The notes under the pieces were generated by a model. The model had not been told where the DNA came from. It did no database searches and worked only from the letters and a program-made list of their open reading frames with translations. Below, in pieces: positions 17,282 to 27,149 of a DNA stretch of 64,000 nucleotides (the stretch's first letter is position 1; each line of letters starts with the position of its first letter). The DNA is from Filomicrobium sp. Its GTDB lineage: Bacteria; Pseudomonadota; Alphaproteobacteria; Rhizobiales; Hyphomicrobiaceae. A program made the translations under genes and the position numbers. The stretch covers positions 2,574,501-2,638,500 of the forward strand of contig CP051234.1 of NCBI GenBank assembly GCA_017792465.1. Direction: 5' to 3'.

Positions 17282-17950
17282 CTACTTGCGGGCTTTCTTC
17301 GCCGGCTTTTTTGCAGCCGTTTTTGTTGCTGGCTTGCCGGCCGCCGCCTTAGCTGACGCTTTCTTGACTGCGGGCTTTTTGGCTGCGGCTTTCTTTGTCG
17401 CCGCAGGCGCCGATTTCGTCGGCTTGTCGTCTGCGGCTGTGGCCTTTCCGGTCGATCCGAACCCGCCTTCGCCGCGTGCGGTTTCATCGAGTGTGTCCAC
17501 CACGTCCAACTGCGCCTGGACGACGGGTGCGATCACCAGTTGCGCAATCCTTTCGCCGCGGCGGATCTCAAATGGCGCGCCGCCGAGGTTAGCCAGGATC
17601 ACGCCGACCTCTCCGCGATAATCAGCATCGATTGTGCCGGGACTGTTTAGCACCGTCACGCCGCTCTTCAGCGCCAACCCTGAGCGTGGGCGCACTTGCG
17701 CCTCGTAGCCGGCGGGAAGCGCGATCTTGAGGCCTGTGGGGACCAGCGTGCGCGAGCCGGGCAACAGGGCCAATGGCGCATCCCAGGGAATAGCTGCAAC
17801 CAGATCGAGACCGGCAGCCAGTTCGCTCTGATAGGCCGGCAATGGCAGATCCTCGCCGTGCGACAGCCGCTCGACCTGGACGATCACCGTTGGTTCGGCC
17901 ACTGTTGGTTCGGACTGGGCGCCGCTGCCAGACGTGGGTTTCTTTGCCAT
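17282..17950 (-). CDS. dut: dUTP pyrophosphatase with a Lys/Ala-rich tail
   Basis: dUTPase hydrolyses dUTP to dUMP, keeping uracil out of DNA and feeding thymidylate synthesis. All five trimeric-dUTPase motifs are present in order: [39 protein letters not shown] and [10 protein letters not shown]. After motif 5 come about 55 extra residues made of AAKKPA-type repeats, resembling a histone H1 or Lsr2-like DNA-binding tail. The ATG at 17950 begins 5 nt after the coaBC stop, so the two are co-transcribed, a common alphaproteobacterial pairing. The tail is not part of the catalytic fold; nucleic-acid tethering is inference. Confidence 0.94.
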   Translation of the reverse strand: MAKKPTSGSGAQSEPTVAEPTVIVQVERLSHGEDLPLPAYQSELAAGLDLVAAIPWDAPLALLPGSRTLVPTGLKIALPAGYEAQVRPRSGLALKSGVTVLNSPGTIDADYRGEVGVILANLGGAPFEIRRGERIAQLVIAPVVQAQLDVVDTLDETARGEGGFGSTGKATAADDKPTKSAPAATKKAAAKKPAVKKASAKAAAGKPATKTAAKKPAKKARK

Positions 17951-17955
17951 AACCT

Positions 17956-19254
17956 TTATTTGCCTCGCGCCTTTTTTCCGCGCTCCTTTTCCGCAGGTGC
18001 GATCTTCTTCTTTGCCAGCTCCGCCACGATTGCGCCAACCAGGGCGTCGGCGACCTGAACCTTCGACATGTCCGGCCAACTGACTTGCCCACCGTCGCGC
18101 ACGACATGAACCTTGTTGCGATCCCCACCCATGACACCGGTGCCCGCCGAAACGTCGTTGGCGACAATCCAATCGCAGCCTTTGGAAGCCAGCTTGGCGC
18201 GTGCGTGCTCGAGCACTTTTTCGGTTTCTGCGGCAAAGCCGACAACGAGGTCCGGGCGGCCTTTTTTGCGGGTCGCGATGGTCTTGAGAATATCGGGGTT
18301 GGGAACCAGTTCGAGCTTGGGCGGCGCAGCGCCCTTTTGCTTCTTGATCTTTTGCGCGCCCTGGCTCGCCACGTGCCAGTCGGCGACGGCGGCGCAGAAA
18401 ATTCCAACGTCGGCAGGCAGCGCTTTTTCGACGGCCGCCAGCATCGCTTCGGCGGTTTCAACGCGCACGACTTCGACGCCTTCAGGATCGGGGATATTGA
18501 CCGGGCCGCTGACGAGCGTGACGCGTGCTCCGGCGGCCTGGGCGGCGGCGGCAATTGCGTGCCCCTGTTTGCCTGAGGAGCGGTTGGCGATGTAGCGGAC
18601 AGGATCAATCGGCTCGTGGGTCGGACCACTCGTCACCAGAACGTGCAGTCCTTCCAGACCGCCATGTTTCAGCATCGAATGACTGCGATCACTTGGCTCA
18701 GAACCGGCAGCGATGCCCGGCATCTTCGACAATGCCTCGATCAAGGCAGGCACTTCCACAAGGCGGCCGGGACCGGCTTCATTGGCTTCGGCCATTTCGC
18801 CGACTTCGGGACCGATAAAACGAACGCCGTCGGCTTCGAGCTGACTGACGTTTCGTTGGGTCGCTTTGTTCATCCACATGCGCGGGTTCATGGCCGGGGC
18901 GACGAGCGGAGGCTTGTCGGAGGCCAGGAGCACTGAGCTTGCCAGATCGTCGGCGTGTCCGTTGGCCATCTTTGCAATGAGGTCGGCGGTGGCGGGGGCG
19001 ACGAGAATTGCGTCTGCTTCCCGGCTCAAACGGATATGGCCGATTTCGCGCTCGTCGTTGAGATCGAACAGATCGGTGAAGACCTTTTCGTTGGTCAACG
19101 CGGAAACCGAAAGCGGCGTCACGAACTGTTGAGCGGCACGGGTCATCACAACGCGCACGTGAGCGCCTTTGTCCCGCAGGCGCCGGATCAGCTCCAGGCA
19201 CTTGTAGGCGGCGATGCCACCGCTCATAATCAGGAGAATTCGCTTATTTTTCAC
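17956..19254 (-). CDS. coaBC: Bifunctional phosphopantothenoylcysteine decarboxylase/phosphopantothenate-cysteine ligase
   Basis: This 432-residue flavoprotein makes 4'-phosphopantetheine for coenzyme A in two steps. The N-terminal CoaC half shows [13 protein letters not shown], the catalytic-His region and APAMNPRMW with the PxMNxxMW motif. The C-terminal CoaB half shows [31 protein letters not shown] and VGFAAETE, and [13 protein letters not shown] near the end. The chain ends in a Lys-rich tail. dut begins 5 nt downstream. Confidence 0.96.
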   Translation of the reverse strand: MKNKRILLIMSGGIAAYKCLELIRRLRDKGAHVRVVMTRAAQQFVTPLSVSALTNEKVFTDLFDLNDEREIGHIRLSREADAILVAPATADLIAKMANGHADDLASSVLLASDKPPLVAPAMNPRMWMNKATQRNVSQLEADGVRFIGPEVGEMAEANEAGPGRLVEVPALIEALSKMPGIAAGSEPSDRSHSMLKHGGLEGLHVLVTSGPTHEPIDPVRYIANRSSGKQGHAIAAAAQAAGARVTLVSGPVNIPDPEGVEVVRVETAEAMLAAVEKALPADVGIFCAAVADWHVASQGAQKIKKQKGAAPPKLELVPNPDILKTIATRKKGRPDLVVGFAAETEKVLEHARAKLASKGCDWIVANDVSAGTGVMGGDRNKVHVVRDGGQVSWPDMSKVQVADALVGAIVAELAKKKIAPAEKERGKKARGK

Positions 19255-19433
19255 CGACTTCTATCCGCACTGGGGGCAAAATTCATCGTCACTCTTTTAG
19301 CATGCCGGAGGGCATGCAATGGTTAAGGCGCTTTGCCGTATTTAGGCTGCGTTAACGCGTTAACGCAGAGCGAAGGCTTTTGATACTGCCTGCCTACTTA
19401 AGGCCTACCCGTTTGCGAAAGGTGGCTGTGCCC

Positions 19434-20099
19434 GTGAGAAAGCGAATTCCCGCCCGAATGATGGTTGCTGCAAGCTGCTTGATGCTTGCTGTCAACGTGC
19501 CGTTTTCGGCACCATCGGCGGCAGACGATACCCAGCGGATACAGCAGGAATGCTTCGGTTCGGATGCCAGCCGGCGCATTGAATCCTGCACCCAGCTTCT
19601 GGAGACGCCGCTGCCGCCTGCAGAGCGCAGCTATGCCTATGCGATGCGGGCGCTATCTTATTCGCTGCAAGGCCTCTACGACCAAGCCATTCCCGATTAC
19701 AACAACGCTATCGCCATCTCGCCGGACTTCGCCGTCGCGCTCAACAACCGGGCGTGGGCTTATTTCAAATCCGGTCAGGTTGCCAAGGCCGAACCTGACG
19801 TTGAACGGGCGCTGGAACTGTCTCCGCGCAGTCCGCATGCGCTCGACACGCGCGCGCATCTTCGGCAGTCGCGCGGTGACGTGACTGGGGCGCTGGAAGA
19901 TTACAACGCGGCGATGCAGTTCGGCGGCACGCGAATGGTCAAGCTATACCAGTGCGGTCTGCAGGCGCATGGCTTGTACGACGGCGTCTTGAGCGGGCTC
20001 ATTTCGGAGAACCTGCGCGGCGCCTTGGAGACGTGCGTGAAGAACCGGAATTGCGACCCGCTGCCGGCCGATGAGGAATGCCGCAAGCTGACATCGTGA
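19434..20099 (+). CDS. Secreted TPR protein
   Basis: A protein of ~221 residues with an N-terminal signal-like segment (MMVAASCLMLAVNVPFSAPSAA) and at least three tetratricopeptide units in the middle (YSLQGLYDQAIPDYNNAIAISPD; ALNNRAWAYFKSGQVAKAEPDVERALELSP; a third with QSRGDVTGALEDYNAAMQFG). It contains several cysteines in the C-terminal part, likely disulfide-bonded in the periplasm. The GTG at 19434 is preferred because it puts the signal peptide at the N-terminus, though TTG 19380 is also in frame. A scaffolding role is generic to TPR proteins. The partner is unknown. Confidence 0.72.
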   Translation: MRKRIPARMMVAASCLMLAVNVPFSAPSAADDTQRIQQECFGSDASRRIESCTQLLETPLPPAERSYAYAMRALSYSLQGLYDQAIPDYNNAIAISPDFAVALNNRAWAYFKSGQVAKAEPDVERALELSPRSPHALDTRAHLRQSRGDVTGALEDYNAAMQFGGTRMVKLYQCGLQAHGLYDGVLSGLISENLRGALETCVKNRNCDPLPADEECRKLTS

Positions 20100-20148
20100 T
20101 GGCCGGCACGACGGCGACATGCCCGGCTGATCGTCAATCTATCCAAAC

Positions 20149-20182
20149 AAAAAAGCCGCTCTCGCAATGGAGCGGCTTTTTT
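20149..20182. terminator. Bidirectional terminator, 12-bp perfect stem
   Basis: AAAAAAGCCGCT (20149-20160) and AGCGGCTTTTTT (20171-20182) form a perfect stem with a 10-nt loop. It separates the TPR gene from the convergent XRE/shikimate-kinase gene. Confidence 0.88.
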
Positions 20183-20234
20183 GCTTCATGACATCCTCGG
20201 CGCCTCACAGACGACCAAGGTCAGAGCGGCCCAA

Positions 20235-21191
20235 TCAGGCAGCTGTGCTGGGGCGGATCCGTGCCCGCTCCTCAATGAGCTTCAAGACTTCGGAGACCGC
20301 TTCATCGACGGTTCGGCCGGTCGTATCGACCACTGCATCGGCCTTGGCGTAAAGCGGCTCGCGCTCGGCCAGGGCTGTTTTCAGCTTCGGCAACAGCTGC
20401 GCAACCTGGATGTCGTCGCCATCTGATGCTTCCTCGCCCCAGGCACTTGCCATGGTATCAAGCGAGGCGCGAACCCAAACGACAAAGCAGCCAGCCAACA
20501 GCAAATCGAAGGTGTTTTTGGAGCGAACGATCCCGCCGCCCGTCTTGATGACGCCGCGCGGCAAGCTGTTCAGGACATTGCTGAGGCATTCGTGCTCGAG
20601 GCGCTCGAAGGTTTCTTCGCCATGGACGGAAAAGACTTCCGAGACTTCGATGCCGCTCGCACGTTCGACTTCCCGGTCGAGATCGACACAAGGAACGGCA
20701 AGCGCACGTGACAGTGCGGCGCCGAGCGTCGTCTTGCCGGCACCGCGCATACCAATGAGCGCGATGCGGGAAACTTTTGTCGGAGGCGTACGTCCAAAGC
20801 GATCCAGAAGAAGCCGACGAGCTTCTTCGGCCTGAGCCGCTCCGAGATTTTCCAAATGCTGAATTGCCAGCGTCTTGTCGATCGGACGATCGTCTTCTTC
20901 GATCGTCAGATCATGCACGCGCGTTCCCAGAGCATCGGCTATCGAGCGCAGAACCAGCAACGAAGCGTTGCCGGACCCCCGTTCGAGTTCAGCCAGATAT
21001 CTCTCGGAAACGCCCGAGGCAGCAGATAGTGCTTTACGGGACATGCCCATTTGCAGCCGCATCAAGCGCACACGTTCACCGACCAGGCGCAGATAGGCCT
21101 CATCGCCGGGTTCGGTCCCGCGTCGCGCTTCACTTGGTATGCCATTCGAAGGTCTTGCCATTCCCAATCCGATCGACGGTAGTGGCGACAA
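20235..21191 (-). CDS. BzdR/BoxR-type regulator: XRE helix-turn-helix fused to a shikimate-kinase-like domain
   Basis: 318 residues. Residues ~33-95 form an XRE helix-turn-helix (VGERVRLMRLQMGMSRKALSAASGVSERYLAELERG). Residues ~140-310 resemble shikimate kinase: P-loop LIGMRGAGKTTLGAALS, VDLDREVERASG and the GGG motif in VIKTGGGIV. This is the architecture of BzdR and BoxR, repressors of anaerobic and aerobic benzoyl-CoA pathways whose kinase-like domain binds benzoyl-CoA. No box or bzd genes are in the window; the divergent neighbour is an HpcH/HpaI-type aldolase. The start codon is uncertain, with ATG codons also 10 codons inside. It could regulate itself and the aldolase. Confidence 0.85.
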   Translation of the reverse strand: MSPLPSIGLGMARPSNGIPSEARRGTEPGDEAYLRLVGERVRLMRLQMGMSRKALSAASGVSERYLAELERGSGNASLLVLRSIADALGTRVHDLTIEEDDRPIDKTLAIQHLENLGAAQAEEARRLLLDRFGRTPPTKVSRIALIGMRGAGKTTLGAALSRALAVPCVDLDREVERASGIEVSEVFSVHGEETFERLEHECLSNVLNSLPRGVIKTGGGIVRSKNTFDLLLAGCFVVWVRASLDTMASAWGEEASDGDDIQVAQLLPKLKTALAEREPLYAKADAVVDTTGRTVDEAVSEVLKLIEERARIRPSTAA

Positions 21192-21511
21192 AGATCAAAG
21201 CAACAAGGCAACCGGTTGCCAACTCGGACACCCCACGCAGCTGCTTTGGCATTCTTCCGAAACAAGAATACGATTGGTCAAACCATACACGGAAACCAAT
21301 CGCTTTGCACCGCATCGCAACAAAATTATTTTGCAGCGCACTAATTCCCTAGCATTACCCTAGGATTTAGTAGGCCGCTAGGGATGCGTTATTATACTTT
21401 CGGCGACGCGGCGCGGGTTAAATAGTTGATTTTGGTCATTTTAACACCGCGCTCTGAGGAATTCGTTGGCGTAATTGTCGGTATTGTTACCAGCCATGGG
21501 GGCCCAAATCG
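21192..21511. promoter_or_regulatory. Divergent intergenic region between the XRE/SK regulator and the aldolase
   Basis: 320 bases, distinctly AT-richer near the centre. It contains TGCA at 21306-21309 and 21332-21335 (BzdR/BoxR operators contain TGCA, from known family members), then TCCCTAG (21346-21352), a CCTAGG palindrome (21359-21364) and CTAGGGA (21378-21384). These are candidate operators only; no gene is evident. Confidence 0.35.
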
Positions 21512-22285
21512 GTGCGCGAAAACAAGGTCAAAGCGATGCTGTCGCGCGGGGAGCCCGTTCTCAATGGCTGGTGTTCCCTGCCGTGCGCCTATTCGGCAGA
21601 AATCCTTGCAAATCAAGGATATGACAGCCTGACGATCGACCTGCAGCATGGTGCGATGAGTTATGAAGCCACCTTCGCGATGCTGCAGGGAATTTCGACT
21701 ACGGACACGGTCCCAATGGCGCGCGTGCCCTGGCATGACCCGGGCATCATGATGAAGCTAATTGACGCAGGAGCCTATGGGCTCATCTGTCCGATGGTGA
21801 ATTCGGCTGAGATCGCACGGCGTTTCGTCGCAGCATGCCGGTATCCGCCGCTCGGCCATCGATCGTTCGGCCCGAACAGGGCGACTCTCTATTCCGGTGC
21901 CGGGTCCAGCGGCAACTACGCGGCGGCGGCCAATGACCAGATCCTGTTGTTCGCGATGATCGAGACGCAGGAAGGCCTCGACAATCTCGAAGAGATCCTG
22001 GCAACGCCAGGGCTCGACGGCATCTATGTTGGACCCGGTGATTTGTCGATGGCGCTCGGTGTGGCCCCCAGCATGGCCCCAACGGACGCCAAGGTGACGA
22101 ACGCGATGGCCAAGATCCTTGCAGCCGCTCGCGCCCAGGGTCGGTTTGCCGCTGTGCACACCGATGGTCCTGCAACGGCGCGCAAGCGCTTTGCGGAAGG
22201 GTTTGGACTATGCACGCTGCAAAATGACGTTCGGCTGCTGTCCGACGGTGCCAAAGCGCAAGTTCGGGCTGCGCGAGGGGGCTGA
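21512..22285 (+). CDS. HpcH/HpaI-type class II 2-oxo-acid aldolase
   Basis: A 257-residue TIM-barrel lyase of the HpcH/HpaI family, which cleaves or forms 2-oxo-3-deoxy acids to pyruvate plus an aldehyde with a divalent metal. Seen are NGWCSLPCAYSAEILANQGYDSLTIDLQHG, the active-site arginine in ARVPWHDP, the metal-binding glutamate in MIETQEGLDNLEEI, and GIYVGPGDLSMALG. The substrate is not readable; a 4-hydroxy-2-oxovalerate or hydroxy-oxoheptanedioate type reaction is common in the family. The GTG at 21512 is taken as start; the ribosome site is weak. It faces away from the XRE/SK regulator. Confidence 0.85.
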   Translation: MRENKVKAMLSRGEPVLNGWCSLPCAYSAEILANQGYDSLTIDLQHGAMSYEATFAMLQGISTTDTVPMARVPWHDPGIMMKLIDAGAYGLICPMVNSAEIARRFVAACRYPPLGHRSFGPNRATLYSGAGSSGNYAAAANDQILLFAMIETQEGLDNLEEILATPGLDGIYVGPGDLSMALGVAPSMAPTDAKVTNAMAKILAAARAQGRFAAVHTDGPATARKRFAEGFGLCTLQNDVRLLSDGAKAQVRAARGG

Positions 22286-22309
22286 GGTTGAGGTTCTACG
22301 TCAGCCCGA

Positions 22310-24013
22310 CTAGTCGCCGAAGAACGACCAAGTGACTTCCGAACTGCCAAACGTCATGCCGCGCAGAACGATCTGCCAGGTTCGTAGCGGGCCGGTCGAA
22401 TCCGCGAAATAGATCGCCTCTTCCACCGACAGCTTGGCACCGGTGGCCTTGAAGCGCCAGGCCGTGCCGTCGGGCAGCTGGATTTCGGCGGAGTTGTCTG
22501 AATTCGGCGAGGACACCTCAACATTCGGATGCAGCCGGAAATGGATGGAGTAGGGGATGTCCTTGCGCAGGCGGATGTCGGTGCTGCGCCCACGAATGCG
22601 ATCTGTGCCGTCCAGACGGAAGCCGTTTTTGGAAAGCTCCAGAATGCGCTCATGTACGAGGTTGAAACGGTGAGCGTAGCCATCGTGGTTGGCTTCGAGC
22701 CGTTGGCCTTTGTCGGTCTGGCGCAATTCGGAGAAGACGACGTCGGGATACCTGATCGGGTTTCCGCCGACCAGTTCCTCCAGGAATGGATGGCGAACCA
22801 TCTTGGAAGATGACTTCTCGCCGAGGCAGAGCGTGTTGTGCGAGACGGTCGCGCGCGCCTTGTTGTTCCATTCCGGATCGCGCTGGCGCAGAGCGCCGCC
22901 GTTGGCGAAGACGAGATAGGGGCCGTGGCTCAACTCGAACGACAGGCATCCGGCATGCGCCGTGCCCGCATATTCGAGCGGCGGGGGCGCGCCGACATCG
23001 CTGATCACAACCGTTCGTCCGCCGGTCATGCGGGCGTAGCCACTTTGCGTGGCGCTTTCCAGCATCGGGCGACCGGTGTTGGCGCCATAGGCCAAGACGG
23101 TGGCGATGTGCGCAGGGTCGGCAATGCCAGCGCCGTTGAAGCGGGCGAGCGAACCGTCCCCGATGCGCATAAAGCGCAGCATGCCAAGGGCACGATCGAC
23201 GGCCCTTGCGATTTCCGGGGGAACCTTGCGGTTGCGCGCGACAAAGCACTGGCTGAGCGGCAACAAGTCGAGCAGCAGTTCGACCAACGCGGCGGGATTG
23301 CGCGAGATGTGACCACCGTCCGGCAGGATCTGCTTTGCAAGTTCGGCTGACAACAGCCTCTCGGCGTCGGACAACTGGCGGTCGTGATCGGCAATTGTCA
23401 GATTCCCGAGGACAATGCCCATTAGCGCAAGAAGTCGGGGCAGCCCAACTGGAGCAGTGCGCCACGTCGCCGACAACCTGACGACCTGAAAGCCCAGACT
23501 TTCGGTGACGGCGTCGTAGGTCTTGGCGTCGGCATCTTCCAAAAGCAAATTGGCGTGGGTGATCCAGGAGATCATCCGGCGGGCGATGATCTCCGGCTTC
23601 CAAGCAATGCCTCCACCACCGCCGCGATAGCGGGTGGTCCATTCGACAGCCAGCTGGCGGGCTTTGTCGCGGGCCTTTAAGTCTTCGGCAGCCTCCAAAT
23701 GGCGCAACCAGCCAAAGCCGTGCAGCGCGCGTTCCCATGCCTCGCTCGGTGGGCGCGTCTCAAAGGGCGATTCCCCATGCAGAATTGCCAATGATCCGGC
23801 AAGCCCGAACTGATCGACTTCGACTTCGTTCCAGAAACTCGGGTCGCGGGTGCGCAAATCCTGCGGGATGATGAGAAGCTGATCGGCGACCTGCGCGCCA
23901 TAGCGCCAGCGCAAGGGCTTGGAATAGAGCACGCGCGAGACAAAGCGGCGCCTGGCCCGGTCGGCCCCGAGCGTAGTGACGCGGACGCGCTCGCCGATGC
24001 TCAGGCGCGGCAT
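22310..24013 (-). CDS. Heparinase II/III-like protein
   Basis: A 567-residue protein with the alginate lyase/heparinase II/III layout: an N-terminal alpha/alpha toroid (WRTAPVGLPRLLALMGIVLGNL) and a C-terminal beta-sandwich domain (WNNKARATVSHNTLCLGEKSS, where N-T-L is near the usual active-site His). In Rhizobiales this gene normally sits next to rsmB, as here, and its natural substrate has not been established to my knowledge. It lacks an obvious signal peptide. Spacing to rsmB is about 196 nt, so it may be in the same transcript. Confidence 0.82.
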   Translation of the reverse strand: MPRLSIGERVRVTTLGADRARRRFVSRVLYSKPLRWRYGAQVADQLLIIPQDLRTRDPSFWNEVEVDQFGLAGSLAILHGESPFETRPPSEAWERALHGFGWLRHLEAAEDLKARDKARQLAVEWTTRYRGGGGGIAWKPEIIARRMISWITHANLLLEDADAKTYDAVTESLGFQVVRLSATWRTAPVGLPRLLALMGIVLGNLTIADHDRQLSDAERLLSAELAKQILPDGGHISRNPAALVELLLDLLPLSQCFVARNRKVPPEIARAVDRALGMLRFMRIGDGSLARFNGAGIADPAHIATVLAYGANTGRPMLESATQSGYARMTGGRTVVISDVGAPPPLEYAGTAHAGCLSFELSHGPYLVFANGGALRQRDPEWNNKARATVSHNTLCLGEKSSSKMVRHPFLEELVGGNPIRYPDVVFSELRQTDKGQRLEANHDGYAHRFNLVHERILELSKNGFRLDGTDRIRGRSTDIRLRKDIPYSIHFRLHPNVEVSSPNSDNSAEIQLPDGTAWRFKATGAKLSVEEAIYFADSTGPLRTWQIVLRGMTFGSSEVTWSFFGD

Positions 24014-24209
24014 CGCTCATTCTCCCTCTCCAGCGGGGATCGCCGGCACGCGCAGCAGGTCTTCGCCTGCTGGCGGGCTCTCTCCCCATTCACCCCGAAA
24101 TGCCGTTAGACCGTAGCCCGCCTGAAGGCAAGCTGGAACGGCGCCAGATACCTTCTAGCCCTCGCAGAAGTGGAAAATTCGGCAGCTCAGCGAAAAAGAA
24201 GGAGCCAGA

Positions 24210-25760
24210 TCAGCAGCGTTTGACCAATCGGCTTGCGAAAAAGCCGTCCATTCCGGTTTTTCGCTCGGTTGCGCGCGCCTCAGAGGCGGGATCCTCGGTC
24301 GCTGGGCTACTACTGGCAGGCGCAGCGACCTCGGGACTGTGGCACGGCAGGGTTCGCAAGTCGCCGTTTGGCGCCAGCCACTCCGGCTTGATGCCGGCTT
24401 CACCGGGAGCAATCGGCGCGCGTTCGAACTCGGGATTGGCTTGCAGGAATGCGTCGATCTGTGCGTCGCCTTCTTCCGGCTCAAGAGAGCACGTGCAGTA
24501 GACGATCGTTCCGCCGGGGGCGACAAACTTCGCGACATGGTCGAGGACGCGTTTTTGCAACTCGGCCAGCGCAACGATATCGGACGGCTGCTTGAGGTGG
24601 AGGATATCGGGGTGACGCCGGATTGTGCCGGTCGCCGAACATGGTGCGTCGAGTAGGATCGCATCGAATGTCCCGGCCGGTTGCCATTCGGCGGCGTCCG
24701 CTTCCACCAGTTCGGCCGACAAACCGAGCCGCTCTAGATTTTCTTGTACGCGCTTGAGACGGCCGGCGGAGATGTCGACGGCGGTGACAGTCGCGCCTGC
24801 GGCGGCGAGTTGCGCAGTCTTGCCGCCAGGGGCTGCGCAGATGTCGGCGACCGTCTTGCCTGCGATGTCTCCGAGCAGCCGCGCGGGCAGAGCGGCGGCG
24901 GCGTCCTGGACCCACCATGCGCCTTCTGAGAATCCCGGCAGTTCGTCGGTGCGGCCGCCTTTGTCGTAGCGCAGGGACCCTGTTGCGAGTTGATCGGCAC
25001 CGATGTCATTGGCCCAGCGCGCGCGGTCGGCGCTGTCCTTCAAGCTGATGTCGAGCGCGGCTTCGTTAAGACAAGCCACTGCAATCGCGCGGGTGGTCTT
25101 GCCACCGTAAGCTTTCTCCCAGCGCTGCCACATCCAATCGGGATAGGCGGCCCTGACAAGATCGAGGCCGGCCAGGAGTTCTGCGCCTCGCTCCGACACC
25201 CGACGCAGCACGGCGTTGACGAACTTGGAAAGGTGCGCCGACTTCTTGCTCTTCTGGGTCTGCTCGACGGCCAGATTAATCGCGGCATGTGGAGGCGTTT
25301 TTAGAAGCAGAAGTTGTGCGGCCGTCGACAGCAGGATGGCAAAGACGCGTGACTGCTTTGCTGGTAGCGGCTTGTCGATGAAATTCGCCAGCACCTCTTC
25401 AAGAGGCCGCGCATAACGCAGTGCGTTGGCGGCGATGGATCTGGCCATCGCACGATCGCGGGGCTCCAATGTCTGATAGGCAGACTTTTTCAGGATCGCC
25501 GCCCAGGCCTCGTCGAAGGGCCGTCCGTCGCTCAGGACCGCATCGAGCAGATCAACGGCCAGTTCGCGTAGCGCCAGGCCCGGCACGGGCTCGGCTTCCC
25601 GGCTGCGGGCTACTTCGCGAGGAGCGTTTTTCGCAGAGCCTTTCGGGGCGCCTTTGCGGGGGCCGCTCTTATGACGATGGCTGCCCGATGGCTTGCCGGT
25701 GTGTTTCGATGGCCCGCGCTTTGGCGCAGACCGCGAAGGCTGCTTGGTTTGATCGCTCAC
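24210..25760 (-). CDS. rsmB: RsmB/NOP-family 16S rRNA m5C methyltransferase
   Basis: A 516-residue enzyme of the RsmB class, which methylates C967 of 16S rRNA using S-adenosylmethionine. After a basic, low-complexity N-terminal tail of ~50 residues comes the NusB-like RNA-binding domain (to ~residue 215), then the SAM domain with CAAPGGKTAQLAAAG, LDAPCSATGTIRRHPDI (release cysteine region) and YCTCSLEPEE (catalytic cysteine). The start is 5 nt before the htpX stop, so htpX is transcribed first and rsmB second. The C-terminal ~60 residues are more variable. Confidence 0.92.
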   Translation of the reverse strand: MSDQTKQPSRSAPKRGPSKHTGKPSGSHRHKSGPRKGAPKGSAKNAPREVARSREAEPVPGLALRELAVDLLDAVLSDGRPFDEAWAAILKKSAYQTLEPRDRAMARSIAANALRYARPLEEVLANFIDKPLPAKQSRVFAILLSTAAQLLLLKTPPHAAINLAVEQTQKSKKSAHLSKFVNAVLRRVSERGAELLAGLDLVRAAYPDWMWQRWEKAYGGKTTRAIAVACLNEAALDISLKDSADRARWANDIGADQLATGSLRYDKGGRTDELPGFSEGAWWVQDAAAALPARLLGDIAGKTVADICAAPGGKTAQLAAAGATVTAVDISAGRLKRVQENLERLGLSAELVEADAAEWQPAGTFDAILLDAPCSATGTIRRHPDILHLKQPSDIVALAELQKRVLDHVAKFVAPGGTIVYCTCSLEPEEGDAQIDAFLQANPEFERAPIAPGEAGIKPEWLAPNGDLRTLPCHSPEVAAPASSSPATEDPASEARATERKTGMDGFFASRLVKRC

Positions 25761-25765
25761 CTAGA

Positions 25766-26752
25766 TCAACCCCAAGGCCCGCGACGGCGGGTGCTTTGGC
25801 CAACGTTGCTCCAGGGCCCTGAGGTAGAACCGGCATCAGGGGATTGAACGCTACCTGAGCCAGTTGACCAATCAGATACTTGGTAGTCAGACGTTCCCCA
25901 TTCGCGCGCCATTTCCTGCAGCTCGTTGATGCGGTTTTCCATCGACGGGTGGGTCGAGAACCAGTTGTCGAACCCGCGTCCGGTGAGCGGGTTGGCGATA
26001 AACAGATGCGCTGCGGCGGGAACGGCTTCGGCAGGTTCGTTGACGATGCGGCGTGCCGCGTTGCCAATCTTGTCGAGGGCGGAGGCAAGCCACAACGGGT
26101 TGCCGCAAATCATCGCGCCAAGGCGGTCGGCCTGGTATTCGCGCGAGCGGCTGATGGCCATCTGCACGAGCATCGCGGCGATCGGGGCAACGATGGCAGC
26201 GGCCAGTACACCGATCCAACCGAACGGGCTGTTGCGGTCGTCGCGGCCAAACAGCATCGAGAACTGCAGCCACTGAGCCATCATCGAGATCGCGCCGCCG
26301 ATCGTGGCCGCCACCGTCATGGTGAGCGTATCGCGGTTCTTAATGTGGGCGAGTTCGTGGGCCATGACGCCTGCGATTTCCTCGGGGCTCAACATTTCCA
26401 GTAGACCCGTCGAGGCGGCGACCGCCGAGTGATCGGGATCGCGGCCGGTTGCGAAGGCGTTGGGCTGAGCATTCGGCAGCACATAGACGCGTGGCATCGG
26501 CAGCTCGGCACGGGCGGCCAGATCGCGGACCATCCGGTAATATTCAGGGGCTGTGTTTTCGTCGACCTCGGTCGCTGAAAACATTTTCAGGACGACGGTG
26601 TCTGAGTTCCAGAAGCTGAAAAGGTTCATCGCCAAGGCTATGAAGAAGGCGATCACCATGCCGGTCTGACCGCCGACGGCGTATCCCATGACGACGAAAA
26701 TCGCCATCAGGGCCGCCAGAAGCAAAGCCGTTTTCGCATAGTTCATGGGCAT
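25766..26752 (-). CDS. htpX: Membrane zinc metalloprotease HtpX
   Basis: A 328-residue inner-membrane M48 protease that degrades misfolded membrane proteins. It has four hydrophobic segments (two near the N-terminus, two in the middle) and the zinc motif HELAH (residues ~132-136), with the downstream [11 protein letters not shown] metal ligand. The ATG at 26752 (MPMNYAK) is preceded by GAGG at 9 nt; the frame remains open another 127 codons upstream but crosses the divergent SdhAF4-like gene and is not supported. The C-terminal ~50 residues are Ser/Gly-rich. Confidence 0.94.
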   Translation of the reverse strand: MPMNYAKTALLLAALMAIFVVMGYAVGGQTGMVIAFFIALAMNLFSFWNSDTVVLKMFSATEVDENTAPEYYRMVRDLAARAELPMPRVYVLPNAQPNAFATGRDPDHSAVAASTGLLEMLSPEEIAGVMAHELAHIKNRDTLTMTVAATIGGAISMMAQWLQFSMLFGRDDRNSPFGWIGVLAAAIVAPIAAMLVQMAISRSREYQADRLGAMICGNPLWLASALDKIGNAARRIVNEPAEAVPAAAHLFIANPLTGRGFDNWFSTHPSMENRINELQEMAREWGTSDYQVSDWSTGSGSVQSPDAGSTSGPWSNVGQSTRRRGPWG

Positions 26753-26858
26753 GATTTCAAACCTCAGTCGAAATACGTTACAAACAGATGTGGCATCCGG
26801 CGGTGGGCTTTTCCAGCCGTCTCCGTTTGCATTCTCCTTAATATATGGAGCAAAGCCG

Positions 26859-27149
26859 TTGAGTGACAAACAGTCCGAGTTGCAAAGGGTTCCTGTGACC
26901 GATCCGATCTCTGACGACGTGCCAGTAGCTGGCCAGAATGGGGCCGTCGAGGAGCCGCGAACGTTAACGCCAGCGGCGCAACGGGCGTTGGCGGAGGCTG
27001 AAGCGCGGCGAAAAGCGGCTGCAGACGCCGAAGCAGGCCACAATGCGGATGCGAATGATGGCCAGGAGAAAGAGCTCGGCGGCCAGAAAGGGCCTGAACC
27101 GACGCGCTTCGGCGACTGGGAAAAAGGCGGCATTATTTCGGACTTCTAG
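26859..27149 (+). CDS. DUF1674 / SdhAF4-like succinate dehydrogenase assembly factor
   Basis: A 96-residue protein whose C-terminal third ends [18 protein letters not shown], the signature of DUF1674, the bacterial counterpart of the mitochondrial SDHAF4 that helps bind flavin to SdhA. The middle is a charged helix ([19 protein letters not shown]). The TTG at 26859 is preferred because GGAG lies 8 nt upstream; a longer frame reaches 26745 but overlaps the htpX start. It is divergent from htpX and only just overlaps the next gene's 3' end. No sdh genes are in the window. Confidence 0.82.
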   Translation: MSDKQSELQRVPVTDPISDDVPVAGQNGAVEEPRTLTPAAQRALAEAEARRKAAADAEAGHNADANDGQEKELGGQKGPEPTRFGDWEKGGIISDF

